Shown here piece after piece: positions 36,100-48,817 of a DNA stretch of 64,000 nt. The notes below the pieces were generated by a model. The model ran no database searches and had not been told where the DNA came from. It worked only from the letters and a program-made list of their open reading frames with translations. Where the stretch lies: the NCBI GenBank assembly GCA_034770075.1, contig CM068382.1:16796616-16860615 (forward strand), read 5' to 3'. Position 1 is the stretch's first letter. Each line of letters opens with the position of its first letter. The DNA comes from Aralia elata. Lineage: Eukaryota; Streptophyta; Magnoliopsida; Apiales; Araliaceae. The translations under genes and the position numbers were made by a program.

Positions 36100-36489
36100 T
36101 CCCTTTTTTGATTTTCTTAGGTTTGCGCCGCACAAGTGGAGACTGAGAAAAAGGAAGACTTTACTTATTTATGTTTTTTAATGTCCCCATCACAGTACAC
36201 TCGTTACAAATCTTTTTTTCATTATTTTATTTTTATATTTGTATAATTCATCTCTCTTCTTTCAAATCTTCATCAACCCTCACCGTCAGATCTTACTTCT
36301 CCAATCCTCACCCTCCATTCCCACAACAACAATAATAACAATAATAAAATAATACTGATACTCACTCCATTTCCTCATCTCTCTGATTTAGAAGCTCAAC
36401 CAGCTCTTCTTCTTCTGCTGCTGCTGCTTATTTCTCTCACCACTTCTTCCGAATTTATCAACGATTTCTGGTCCTAAAAAATTCCGACT
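36100..36489 (+). promoter_or_regulatory. COI1a proximal promoter and 5' UTR
   Basis: Pyrimidine-rich leader with CTTCTTCTTCTGCTGCTGCTG repeats just upstream of the ATG. Nothing precise can be fixed for the TATA box. Confidence 0.4.
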
Positions 36490-39400
36490 ATGGACGATCG
36501 GAGCGCGAATCGGATGAGTACCGGAATGTCCGACGTCGTTTTCGAGTGCGTGGTTCCGTACATCACCGATCCGCGGGACCGAGAATCCGTCTCTACGGTC
36601 TGCCGGAGGTGGTACGAGCTCGACGCGCTGACTCGGAAGCACGTTACAATCGCGCTTTGCTACACTTCCACGCCGAAGCAGCTCTTGCGGAGGTTTAAGC
36701 ACATAGAGTCGTTGAAGCTGAAGGGGAAGCCACGCGCCGCCATGTTTAATTTGATACCGGAGGATTGGGGTGGTTATGTTACGCCTTGGGTGGAGGAATT
36801 CTCCAGGTCTTTTATTTGCTTGAAATCGCTTCATTTTCGGCGGATGATTGTCAGGGACTCGGATCTTCAGCTTCTTGCGCGGTCGCGTGGGCGTACGCTC
36901 CAGGTGCTTAAGCTCGATAGGTGCTTTGGGTTTTCTACGGATGGACTTTTATGTATTACTCGTTCTTGCAGGTATTGTTGTTAATTCAATAAGCTAATTT
37001 TTAGTGTCATAAAGTTGTAGTAACTTTTTTTTGTTCTTGCATGGAGATGGTTTATTTTATTTTATTTATTTTAAAGATGGGAATTATAGTCGTTACTTCC
37101 CCAAAAGAAGAAGAATTTTTTGGTGTAATTTTAATTGAAATTTTAATTTATTTATTTATTTTTTATATAGAAGGACAGAGAAGAATATTTATTTAGGACT
37201 AGGACAAATGGAACCTTGTCCTCAAATTTAAGTGATATGTCGTTGGGTGCTATCTGAAATGATTGAAACATTTTGGTTGTTTTTTCTCTCAATATTTTGT
37301 TGGTTCCTTTGTAAAAGAAAACGTCTTTATGCTATTGCTGATGAGATGGACCAAGTTCATGCTTGGATTTATTCGTTCATAAAATATCAAATAATTATTG
37401 AGATGGGTCACAATTTCCTCATTTGGACCTTCTTTAATTTGGAGTAATTTTTTTAATTTTTTTTCATGAACTGTGTATAATTTCTCTGTTACCTTTCTAG
37501 GAAGGTATTTAGACACCGATTAATACTCTAGAGTGATTTGTACAATTCTAGGGATATCCTCTTACTTAGGAGAACTAAAAGTTCAAGCCCAACCTGTTTA
37601 TGTCATGTCTATCATCAGACAGACTTTGGATTCTTGGTGTATGATTTGATTTTTTTATTTTTAAGAAGAAAATATATGTGATTTGGCATCAGAATATTCA
37701 TTGAGTTGCTAACCAATTATTTAAGAGGTTGCATGTGACACATACTTCAACATCCGAAGCTCTGGTTAGATCTTCAACATTGACTTACTAAGTTAGGTTC
37801 TTTGTTCGGGCTATTAATTTGCAGCGGAATTGGGTTCTCTATAAAGTGCCAAAGATTAGGTTCCATATCCAATCTTCCCCTTCTACATGAGTGAGGGATA
37901 TACCGTGTGTAATGGCAGATTCACAAAATATTTACTGCCTTTCTAGCTTTTATATGATTTTGAAAAGCTTTCTTTGATAATTGATTTGATGCTTTATCAT
38001 GTGATCGGTTGCTATATCCCATGTACACTATCTTCCACAGATCATATAGGCTATTGTTTGAACCTTTACCGTTTTGAAATTGACACATCCCCTCTTTTTC
38101 CCTTCCCAAGAAAAAGTTTAGGAACTTTGTATGATTAGTTACAAGAAGCAAAAAAATGTGCTTGCGGTGTTACAAAATTTGCACTCTCAATTTTCAAATG
38201 TATTATGGGCTCAATCTTAGTAAGTTTGATAAAAGGGATAACATATGTAATACTCTAGTTATAGTATATTGATATTCAGGAAATACAACCGTATTAAAAC
38301 ATTTGTTCTATAAAGGCTGTGCTATAGACTGAGATTCAGGATTCTTGGATGTCAAATTTTGTAAATTGAGTAAAACAAGTTCATATCTGTTGTTTCTTTA
38401 TTAGCTGAAAGTTCAGTGTAATTTGGTTATGTAACACAAGCTTTAAAGAACTGGGATTTGCACATACAAAACTAACTTGTGAAGTCAGTATATGGAACTG
38501 AAGTTGATCCTTATTTTTGATTAGTAGATGTTCTTACTGAGGGTGAGCATTCTGCTAACATCAGTTTTATGTATGTTTGTGTGTTACATGTATCACAGTA
38601 TGTTTTAACTTCTAATTCTTTGTTGGTTAATAGGAATATAAGAACCTTGTATTTGGAAGAGAGCTCAATCCTTGAGAATGATGGTGAGTGGCTGCACGAG
38701 CTTGCTTTGCACAACACAGTACTTGAAATGCTGAATTTTTACATGACTGAACTCTCCAAAGTCAGCTTCCCGGACCTGGAACTCATTGCCAGAAATTGTA
38801 GCTCTTTAGTCTCAGTCAAGATTAGCGATTGTGAAATTTTGGACCTTGTTGGTTTCTTCAAAGCTGCAGCTGCACTAGAAGAGTTTGGTGGTGGTTCCTT
38901 TAATGAACAACCAGAAAAGTATTCTGTTGTACAATTTCCCCCAAGATTATGCCTATTGGGCCTAACTTACATGGGGGGGCATGAAATGCCCATTGTGTTT
39001 CCTTTTGCATCCCAACTAAAAAAGTTGGATCTTCTCTATGCCCTTCTTGGCACAGAGGACCATTGTCTCTTGATTCAAAAGTGTCCCAACTTGGAAATTC
39101 TTGAGGTAAAATCACAATCAATTTTTTTTTCTAGTGTTGTAGAACTTTTTTCAATTATCAAACCAAATTGCTTAGAACTTTTTTTGCGTCTTTTATAGAT
39201 AAATGAGATGAAATATATTGATCCCCTCTGTTTGTCAGTTCCTTCTCCCCTCCTTCCTCCCCAAAACACACCAAAATTATTATTATTATTATTATTTTTT
39301 TTTTGGGTGGGGGTGGGGGAGGGATCAGAAATTATGGTTGTGTTTTGGGCATTTTCTTGTTTGGATACTGTACAAAATATCCTTTTGCTTAAATCAGTTG

Positions 39401-40499
39401 AACATGTTATTCATGTTCTGGTTTCTTATATAGATCTTTAGCTAATCTTATTGGAGGTACAAATCATATTTTAGTTGGGCCTTTTGGCTTTAACTTTGTT
39501 ATACGATGGTACCACCAACTATTATTTTCAAATGTTAGGCAGATGTATATGATGTTTAGATATGTTTGAGCATGTAGAATACCAATATATGGGTATTCTT
39601 TTAAATATATAAGAAAACTAGATGGATCCAGTGAAACCAAAACCTTAATTAACTTGTGCTACTTCTTTATTTTCTTTTGACAGACGAGGAATGTTATCGG
39701 GGATAGAGGATTGGGAGTCCTTGGTCATTGTTGCAAGAAATTGAGGAGGCTAAGGATTGAGCGAGGTGCTGATGATCAGGAAATGGAAGATGAGGAAGGT
39801 GTAGTTTCACAAAGGGGATTGATAGCTTTGGCAGAAGGCTGTCTTGAATTGGAATACCTTGCTGTATATGTATCTGATATCACAAATGCATCTTTAGAAT
39901 GCATGGGGGCACACTTGAAAAATCTCTGTGATTTTCGATTGGTCTTGCTTGATCGAGAAGAAAAAATAACAGATCTACCGCTTGACTATGGTGTTCGAGC
40001 TCTATTAAGAGGTTGTTATAAGCTTAGAAGGTTTGCTCTGTATCTTCGGCCTGGGGGCTTGACAGATGAGGGTCTTGGTTATATAGGAATGTACAGTCCA
40101 AATGTGAGATGGATGCTTCTGGGTTATGTTGGAGACTCGGATGCAGGACTTCTAGCATTCTCTAGAGGCTGCCCTAGGTTGCAAAAACTAGAAATGAGGG
40201 GATGTTGCTTCAGTGAAAATGCACTGGCCATTGCCGTGTTGCAGCTAACTTCTCTGAGGTACTTGTGGGTGCAAGGGTATAGAGCATCCCCAACAAATAG
40301 TGATCTCCTAGCAATGGCTCGCCCATTCTGGAATATTGAGTTGATTCCTGCACGAGATTTTCGTGCTGATCGCCTTGGAGAGTCTGTAGGAACCTATCAT
40401 CCTGCCCATATACTTGCGTATTACTCCCTAGCCGGGCAAAGAACAGATTTTCCAGATACAGTGATCCCTCTCCACCCAAGTTTCTTTGTTACTTCATAG
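36490..40499 (+). CDS. COI1: COI1a, jasmonate receptor F-box/LRR protein, three exons
   Basis: F-box subunit of the nuclear SCF-COI1 E3 ligase and co-receptor, with JAZ repressors, for jasmonoyl-isoleucine. Exons 36490-36971, 38634-39105 and 39684-40499 give 589 aa (Arabidopsis 592). All junctions are GT-AG and in phase. The F-box is at about residues 13-55 (VVFECVVPYITDPRDR... CRRWYELD), followed by leucine-rich repeats to near the C-terminus. Ligand and JAZ contacts known from the Arabidopsis structure are all present: R82, M85, F86, L88, R342, A378, Y380, R403, Y438, L463, R490, W513 (Arabidopsis R85, M88, F89, L91, R348, A384, Y386, R409, Y444, L469, R496, W519). It should be a functional receptor. 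A partial tandem duplicate of its 3' end follows. Confidence 0.97.
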
Positions 40500-40922
40500 A
40501 CCTGTATATATCTTTTTCCACGCATTCAGTTACCCTTTTTCATTTCTTTGTTAGTCGTCCTGTTTATAGGTTCCTGTTATCTCTCGGTTTGATAAGGTGT
40601 CCCCACCCCCTTCCCCCCTTCCCCCCTTTCCCCTTTTCCCCTGTTCGGTTTTCGGTCGCCTTGGAGAGTCTGTAGGAACCTATCATCCGGCCCATATACT
40701 TGCGTATTACTCCCTAGCTGGGCAAAGAACAGATTTTCCAGATACAGTGATCCCTCTCCACCCAAGTTCCTTTGTTACTTCATAGACCTGTATATATCTT
40801 TTTCCACGCATTCAGTTACCCTTTTTCATTTTTTTGTTAGTCGTCCTGTTTATAGGTTCCTGTATCTCTTGGTTGGATAAGGTGCCCCCCCCACCCTTTC
40901 CCCGTTCGGTTTTCGGTTTTGA
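40371..40922 (+). repeat. Tandem duplication of the COI1a 3' end (286-bp period)
   Basis: The segment from CGCCTTGGAGAGTCTG at 40371 recurs at 40657. It covers the last ~43 codons of COI1a, its stop and part of the 3' UTR including C-rich tracts, and the two copies differ at few positions. The second copy is downstream of the stop, so it should be UTR, not protein. The C-rich and poly-pyrimidine tracts at the junction suggest slippage or unequal exchange. Confidence 0.9.
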
Positions 40923-43305
40923 TCTCAATTTGGATTTTTGACAATAAGTTTGTTTGACCTTGTAATTTATAAGCAGTTGTGTCACTTCTAGTCACAAGCT
41001 GCCTTGTACTAGTTCTGTTGTGATTTTTTGTTTTTAATTTGTTGCCATCGGGAATATTTGTGGGTACAAGTTATTCGATTTTGTGAATACAAATTTGGAT
41101 TGAACATATGTAACATCAATGTGGCTTTGTGATAGGTCTGTTTTTTATAAGAATCAAAAGTAGTGATGTTCGTATCATATGGTTTTGATTCCTGTTGTAT
41201 GGATAATGACGATCAGAAGTTAGAATGCATAGTCATGTGGTGAGATGTAAAGTCTTACATTGGGCAGGTAAAATTTGAAGACTCAATATATAATCTTAAC
41301 GAGTTATTTTACCCATTACCAGTCAAATTTTGTCTTCAATATATGATCTTAACGAGTTATTTTACCCATTACCAGTCAAATTTTGTCTTCAATATATGAT
41401 CTTAATGAGTTACTTTACCCATTAGCATTTACCGGTCAATTTGTTGTGTTAGATGTTTCAACGTGATATTAGAACATGCAACCTTTTCAAGTCGATGTAT
41501 TATGATTGTTCTCGCAATTTTGTGGACGCTATGATTGGGGCGGACGCAAGAATTTTATCAAGAGAGTGTACACTTATAATTAAATACAAATAATAAAATT
41601 ACTTTTTTCATTATACAAAAAGAGTTTCATTTGTAAAATATACAAATATTAATGACGTATTTTAATATCATATTTACCATTAAATATATTGAGTTGTTAA
41701 TTTAATAGTAGTGACATGTAATAAAATTATGATAATAAATTTAAAGATATTATGTTATTTTATACTACTATCAATTTAAAAAAGAAGAATCTTTTTGTGG
41801 GGAAAAAAATCACAAATGAGACTATTTTATTGCGAAATAGAGGAAAATATAAAATTCATTAAATATAGATTTTAAGAGAAATACTTCATTATAATTTATA
41901 AGATCAATTTTGACTTTTGAAAGTCAATTTCAGACATTCTCAAATTTAAAATTGTTGAGATTCATTGAGAATTATAAAATAATAAATCTTATAATTAGTA
42001 GTATTACTTTTTAGGTCATTTATAATATTTATCATTGTATTGACTAAAATTAAATCAATTTATGCAAATTTTGATTTTAAAAATATCTCAAATTGACTTT
42101 AAAAAGTCAATTATAATTATATATTTTAGAACGGAGGTGACATAAAATTCATTATAAAATCATTTTTTAGGTCACTAGACATTTTTTCAATTTTTAAGAG
42201 GGGCACTTTATCTAAATACCCTCAAAAAATTGCAAAAAATCAAGAGGGACACTTGCCCCTTGCCCTAGTGTGCATCAGCCTCTGGCTATGATATATAAGG
42301 AAGGATTTGTAAAAGTTTAAATTTTAGTCTAGGGTGGCAAAATAACACAATATTTTGTTAGTATTATTAGTGGATCATATAATCATCGGAAAAAGATGCT
42401 CCACTAGTAAATACTCCAATTTTTTAGGTTAATTTATGAAAAAAATTACCTCAAAAATAATACTAGTATAAATTTGATAAACAACGACTACAACAATTAG
42501 CGGTAATGTTTAGTTAATTTATATAAGTATAATTGTACCTATGAGATTTTAGTCTAGTGGCTAAAATTGAGATACTTTTAGGTCTCAAGTTTGATTCAAG
42601 TCACAATTCTCACTTAAATGAGTTTATTTTTTCTGTTATGGGAAGCTTATTTTTTCTTTATATGATATTTATTTGTGAGTTTATTTATTTCTCATATAGT
42701 GAGATTTAATTGATTGTGTGTATTCAAATCGATAAATAACATGTTAATTTAAATTTTAAAATTTCACAAATTTTAAGATAACATGAGAATATTACTCTAA
42801 CAAGGTAACAGAGGCAGATTTCCAAAACTCGAAGGTAGGTGGGAGGGAAAGCCATCCAATGGCAACATAAACCTCCGAAAAATGATATATATTGTATTTT
42901 TATATATTAATTTTTTTATTGCGAGTTACGTGGATAAATTTAAATATTTTTACAATAGATTTAATACACTGGGATAATTTTATAATCCTATCTAATTCCA
43001 TGAATTAATATACGTCACAATCTAATTTGACAGAAATCTTTCACAATATATTGCAGGACTCTAAACTTTCCGTTAAAAATTATTTATAAATATGTATGGA
43101 TATATTTTAAAAATCCTCATAAATTTCAAAATATTTATATCACATTAGCTACCATCATTAACCAATGGACTTAAGCTCCATTGGTACCAGCTCACAATGA
43201 GGCAGGGATTCCAAATATTAGCCTTTATTTTTTTTTGGAATGATGGAGTAGATAGATATATAAATAGGGTATTGATATTTATAGTTTCACAAGATCTCTC
43301 TCACA
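40923..43305. other. Spacer between COI1a and the hAT-type element
   Basis: No gene seen. A three-copy tandem repeat lies at 41275-41435. Stowaway-like debris (TTGACTTTTGAAAGTCAATTT, GAACGGAGGTGAC) is at about 41880-42140. A SINE-like stretch (TAGTCTAGTGGCTAAAA... TCAAGTTTGATTC) is at about 42545-42600. Confidence 0.45.
41275..41435. repeat. Three-copy tandem repeat, ~63 bp unit
   Basis: TCTTAACGAGTTATTTTACC followed by CATTACCAGTCAAATTTTG and TCTTCAATATATGA repeats three times, the third copy being more diverged. Confidence 0.8.
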
Positions 43306-43905
43306 TAGAGCTGCAAACGATCCGATTCGATCCGAATTTTAATGAACTTTGGACACTATAAGTCGAACTCGAATATGTTTGAGTAATATGATCGAACCAA
43401 CACACATGTGTGAGTTCAAATCGATAGTTGTTCGCGAAAAGTTCAAACTGTTTGGACTCGATTCGAGATTGTGCTCGACTCGGTAGCTAAACGAGCTTCA
43501 ATCAAATTTTATTTTATACTTGATAAATTTTGTGAACCAAATCTGAGTAACTCAATACTCGACTCAACTCGATTCATTTACACCCTTAAGACAAACTTTA
43601 GAATTTAATATGAAATAGCCAACTATTTGTACTTAGAATTTTAAAAACATTAAACATGTAAGAAATACAATTCGATCTTGAACATCTCACGAACTACTCG
43701 TGAACCACTCAAACCGAACTCGAACAAGTCGAACCAAACTGAACTGTTCGTGAATACAATCGAACCGAACCACATGGTTCGCGAACATATTCGATCGAGC
43801 AATCAAATGTAACACCATGTGCGAACTCGACTCGACAAATTATCCAAATCGAATTCCAATCGAACAAAACATGTTCGCGAACGGTTCGGTTCGTTTACAG
43901 ACATA
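43306..43905. mobile_element. hAT-type non-autonomous element, TSD CTCTCACA
   Basis: Short imperfect inverted ends (TAGAGCTGCAAACGATCC and, on the complement of the right end, TATGTCTGTAAACGAACC) are flanked by the exact 8-bp duplication CTCTCACA (43298-43305, 43906-43913), the size typical of hAT. It is the most complete member of the TTCGCGAA/ACTCGAAC repeat family seen at 7630, 10400 and 29640. No transposase. It lies 485 bp upstream of the COI1b ATG. Confidence 0.85.
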
Positions 43906-44390
43906 CTCTCACATAAATAATAAATAACTCTCACATTCATGTAAAATAAATTTTATAAAAATATTAAATTTTACTTATAAAAAGTTTCAATTCTCTATAA
44001 ATATTACTCACGTAGTGTTGAAAACAAACTTCCAAAAGAATATTTATTTTGAAATTTGTTAGTGAACGTAGGTTGTCTATTCGTTGCACCAGTCAGCAAT
44101 GTGTACCTTTTTTGTTTGTTACCTATCTCCCATTTTGTTTCTTCACGTATGAGCCGCATACGTTAGGCATAGATTATCCTTACACAAAATATACTTATAT
44201 ATAATTATATTATTCCATCCGTTTCAATTTATTATTTTATTATTTTATTTCAATCCAAACCACAGCAGCACATAGTTTTCCAATTTTCCGCTTTTGTCTC
44301 TCGCCTCTGTACTAAGTAAGCTCCATTTGCTCATTTATGGCCGACTAGATTCTCCAATCCGTCGAATTTGCTGTTGCAAATTCGTCAGAA

Positions 44391-47300
44391 ATGGAAGATC
44401 GAACCGGCAATCGATTACGAGCTGATATGTCAAACGTAGTCTTCGACTTTGTGATTCCCTACATAACCGATCCGCGTGATAGGGCTGCGGTTTCTATGGT
44501 GTGCCAGAGATGGAAAGAGCTCGACGCGCAGACGCGGAAGCACGTGACAATTGCTCTGTGCTACTCGTCGACGCCGAAGCAGCTCCGGGAGAGGTTTCCG
44601 TTCCTTGAGTCGGTGAAGCTGAAAGGGAAGCCACGCGCCGCCATGTATAATTTGATATCGGAGGATTGGGGCGGGTATGTGACTCCGTGGGTGGAGGAGT
44701 TTGCCAAGTCGTTTCCCTGCTTGAAATCGCTCCATCTGAGGCGAATGATTGTTAGGGATTCGGATCTTCAACTTCTTGCGCAATCTCGTGGTAATGCGCT
44801 TCAAGTGCTTAAGCTCGATAAATGCTCTGGTTTTTCCACGGATGGCCTTCTTCATATTACTCGTGGCTGCAGGTAATTACTATTCTTTTACTTGAAAATA
44901 TGTTCGTTTGCTATTGCTTTATTGCATGTATAAATACAAATTTAATACTATTACTGTAAGAATGTAAGAATCCATTCCTTTTGTTGCTCAAGGGTCGCTT
45001 GATAACTTGAATTTGTCAAAATTGGTTTCAGTATTGCTCAAATCTTACGCTAATTGTCAAGGTTCGTAGGGGCATGTACATCTTTACTAGCACTTCGCCC
45101 GTGCCTCCGGCACTACGAAGAGCGGGAAAGAAGAAAGGGAACGGAGGAGGAAAAGAGAGAGGCGAAGAAGAAAGGGGAAGGAGGGAATAAGAAAGGGGAA
45201 GGAGGGTAGAAATATAAAGAAAGGTTAGATTTATCCGAAACTTTGGACGGTCCGGATGATTTAAGAGGTTGAGTGGGAAAAATTTTAGATTCAAAATCAT
45301 TTGTGTTTTGTTATATAGATTACACCTTAAGTAGCGGTGTTTGATTGATATAAGGTTTTTCTTTGCCAGAAAGCCATTCTGTTAGAATGTGTAGTTGTTT
45401 AGAATTATTAGGATTTCAGTTATCTTCATTATACATGTTGCTGATGTTGGATGTTACAAACTTTAAGCTCAAACTTCAATCTTGTGTCCCAAAGCAATAA
45501 TTAGTTCCTGGATATCAGTTTTCCAACCAACTGACTGCCCAGCTGGGTAATGTGGTTGACAAATATATTAAATGATTATTTCAGCAAGTTTTCATGTATT
45601 TCAGTGACTTATACACTCTCAAATGACAACACCTAGTGTTGATGGAAAAGTTTCAGAGAAATTCAGGAATATATCTAATGTGTTCTTACTAACCACTCTT
45701 TCTATTGAGTTTTAAATCTGGAGTCAAAGTTGTCCCAAACATTGTATAAGCATTAAGAATTTTTATGTCACAATTGTCTACACAATTAGGGAATCTCACA
45801 CCCAAAAAGATCCCTCCTACCAAATACCCTTCCAAAAGCTAATACGCTACACATTCCTGACCACAAAGGCAACATGAATGGCAAACTTCTCCCAAACCCC
45901 TGCAATGTACTAACTAAAACACACCCCAAAAGGCCATCTGTCATTGTACACCAATTGCCTGGACACCTCCCAAATTTACCGACAGCTACCTTCTTCCACA
46001 ATATATCTTCCTCCAAAGCGAAGTTTCACAACTATTTAACTCGTAGAACTTGATCAAATCTATAGAAGTCCCTAAAGACTCCCATCTCTAACGTTATTTC
46101 CATCTGACAAGTGATACTTGCCACTCTCGTCGTTTCCTGACCATAGAAAATCACAAACCAAATTATCTAATATCCTGCAAACCGAAGCTGGTAATTTCAA
46201 AAGGTTAAATCTCCGGATGTTATTCTTACTCAAAGAGAGATTTTTGCTTACATCAATATTGTGGATGTTTATATGTTTGTGTTTGTATATTCTAAATTTT
46301 CTAATCCTGTTTTATTTTCACTTGTCAGGAACTTAAGAACCTTGTTTTTGGAAGAGAGCACAATAATGGACAATGATGGTGAATGGCTGCATGAGCTCGC
46401 CTTGCACAACACAGTACTTGAATCATTGAATTTTTACATGACCTATCTTAACAACATCAGATTCCAGGCCCTCGAAATGATAGCCAAAAAGTGTAGGTCT
46501 TTGGTCTCAGTGAAGATTAGTGATCAGGAAATTTTGGATCTTGCTGGTTTCTTCCGAGCTGCAACTGCACTAGAAGAATTTGCTGGAGGTTGCTTCAACG
46601 ATGAACCAGAAAAGTATACAGCTGTATCATTTCCCCCAAGGTTATGCTTCTTGGGTCTAAGTTACTTGGGGAAAAATGAATTGCCCATTGTATTCCCTTC
46701 AGCATCCATACTAAGAAAATTGGATCTCCTCTACACTCTTCTTGACGAAGAGGACCACTGTCTCTTGATTAGAAGATGCCCTAACTTGGAAATTCTTGAG
46801 GTAAAATCTCAAATATCTGTATCTTTCTTGAATTTCACTTTTTTGGTATCTTTTTGTGGTGGGTGAGGTGTTATATTTCTACCAGTGTTGCTCCAATCTT
46901 AAAGCCTCCCTTCCACCTCCCCCCCCCCTTTCCTACCCTGTGACGGAGGATTTTGGTGGTGTTCTATTCATTCTCTTTTCAAGGTTACATACAGATTTAT
47001 CATTTATTTTGAACAAAATTGAATGTCATAAAATTCTGTTTAAAGCATTGTGATTCTGTTGCAATTTATTTTGGGTTGTTCTTTTGGCTTAAACTTGTTT
47101 TATCACCATACATCTATATTTACATGTAATAAAGTGTAAGAATATTGATAAAGTTGGACATCGTAAATTGTCAATATGTTGGGATTGTTTGTGTTTTGTA
47201 TCAAAAATCTAGCTCATCTAATTTATTCCATTTCTCACTTTTTTCTTTTCTCTTATGACCAGACCAGAAATGTTATTGGAGACAGGGGGTTGGAGGTCGT

Positions 47301-48063
47301 GGGTCGTTGCTGCAAAAGAATGAGGAGGCTTAGAATTGAACGAGGTGCAGATGAACTGGAAATGGAAGATGAAGGTGGTGTAGTTTCGCAAAGAGGTTTG
47401 ATTGCAGTGGCACAAGGTTGTCTTGAATTGGAATACTTTGCTGTACACGTGACAGATATCACAAATGAATCTCTAGAATGTATGGGTATGCATTTGAAAA
47501 ATCTCCGTGATTTTCGATTGGTCTTGCTTGATCGTCAAGAAATAATAACAGATTTACCACTAGATAATGGAGTTAGAGCTCTATTAAGTGGTTGCCATAA
47601 GCTTCAAAGGTTCGCTTTGTATCTTCGGCGTGGGGGCTTGACAGATGTGGGTCTTGGTTATATTGGTCAGTACAGTCCAAATGTAAAATGGATACTTTTG
47701 GGTCATGTTGGGGAATCCGATGCTGGACTTCTGGAGTTCTCTAGAGGCTGCCCACACCTGCAAAAGCTAGAAATGAGGGGATGTTGCTTTAGTGAACATG
47801 CGTTGGCTAATGCGGTGTTGCAGTTGCAGTTGAATTCTCTGAGGTACTTGTGGGTGCAAGGGTATGGAGCTTCTGAGACTGGTCGTGATCTTTTAGCCAT
47901 GGCACGTCCATTCTGGAATATTGAATTGATTCCTACTAGACAGGTTCTTGATTTGGATCCACGTGGAGAGGCAGTAGGTTCTCAGCATCCTGCACATATA
48001 CTTGCATATTACTCGCTTGCTGGAAAAAGAACTGATTTTCCAAGTACTGTTATTCCTTTGTAA
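44391..48063 (+). CDS. COI1: COI1b, divergent COI1 paralog, three exons
   Basis: Tandem paralog of COI1a with identical exon phases and identical lengths of exons 1 and 2: 44391-44872, 46329-46800, 47263-48063, giving 584 aa. The F-box (VVFDFVIPYITDPRDR... CQRWKELD) and leucine-rich repeats are intact, with no stops or broken splice sites. Most jasmonoyl-isoleucine contacts are kept (R82, M85, L88, R342, A378, R403, Y438, L463, R490). However, the residue matching Arabidopsis Tyr386 is His380 (codon CAC at 47446-47448), and the match to Phe89 is Tyr86. A 6-bp duplication (47821-47832) adds Gln-Leu in the last repeats, shifting the Trp519 equivalent to W515. It is probably an active F-box protein whose ligand or JAZ preference may differ; loss of receptor function is the alternative. 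Confidence 0.96.
45090..45320. repeat. Dispersed repeat in COI1b intron 1
   Basis: Second copy of the repeat at 24575-24850: CACTTCGCCCGTGCCTCCGG, a purine-rich GAAAGGGGAAGGAGGG middle, then TTCAAAATCATTTGTGTTTT. It has no effect on the coding sequence. Confidence 0.6.
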
Positions 48064-48584
48064 CCAACTTCCTTTCACCGAGAACCATCTTTCCTCCTGT
48101 TTCATGCTTATTTTAGGTGCGGGGTTACAGATATGTATCTTTCTGTTTGGTGAGAACACTTGTAACCCTTTCAACCATTGTGGGGTTTTCGGGTCCTACA
48201 TTTAGACGTTTGGAATGTAATAAATTTCTGCGACTTGATAATCAACTTCAGTTGTCTGTTAACTTGTGTTACCGAAATGTAGGCATAATTTATTTGTAGA
48301 TGAATTTTGGACCGAGTATATGTTACAAGAACAGTTTTTAAGCCTTTCGAGTATTTGTATGTCGGACTCCTCTACATTGATGTTACAGTTTAAAGCCTCT
48401 TGAGTATCTGTATATAGTATCCGTATATATTACTCTACTTTCTGGGAAATGGTGTATAATGGTTTAAGGCTGAAGTTCTTATATAGTTGGATCAAAAGCT
48501 TCACTTATATATATATGAATCACCATTGTCCATTGTAAAAACGAAATGAAAAATTACTTGTCCGTTACTATTAATAGCTTATGT
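48064..48584. other. COI1b 3' UTR and flank
   Basis: Downstream of the TAA at 48061-48063. No further gene. A near-direct repeat of the TTTAAGCCT...GAGTATTTGTAT type occurs at about 48335 and 48390. Confidence 0.4.
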
Positions 48585-48785
48585 TAGGGGTGTTCAAATT
48601 TTTCGGTATAACCGGTTTTTTCGGTATTCCGGACCGGTCCGAACCGGTCGGTTCGGTACAAAAATGACCGGTTCGGTACCGGTTCGGTATAGCGGTACAA
48701 CCGGTTTCGGTACCGGTTCGGCAATTTAGAGTTCGGTACATACCGGTTGTACCGATTTCTTATTATTTTAATTTTTTAAATTATT

Positions 48786-48817
<32 letters not shown>

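Noticed and set aside
40577..40785. Separate small gene after COI1a
   Set aside because: It is the duplicated COI1a 3' end, with no promoter or own start; the ATG lies in C-rich UTR sequence.
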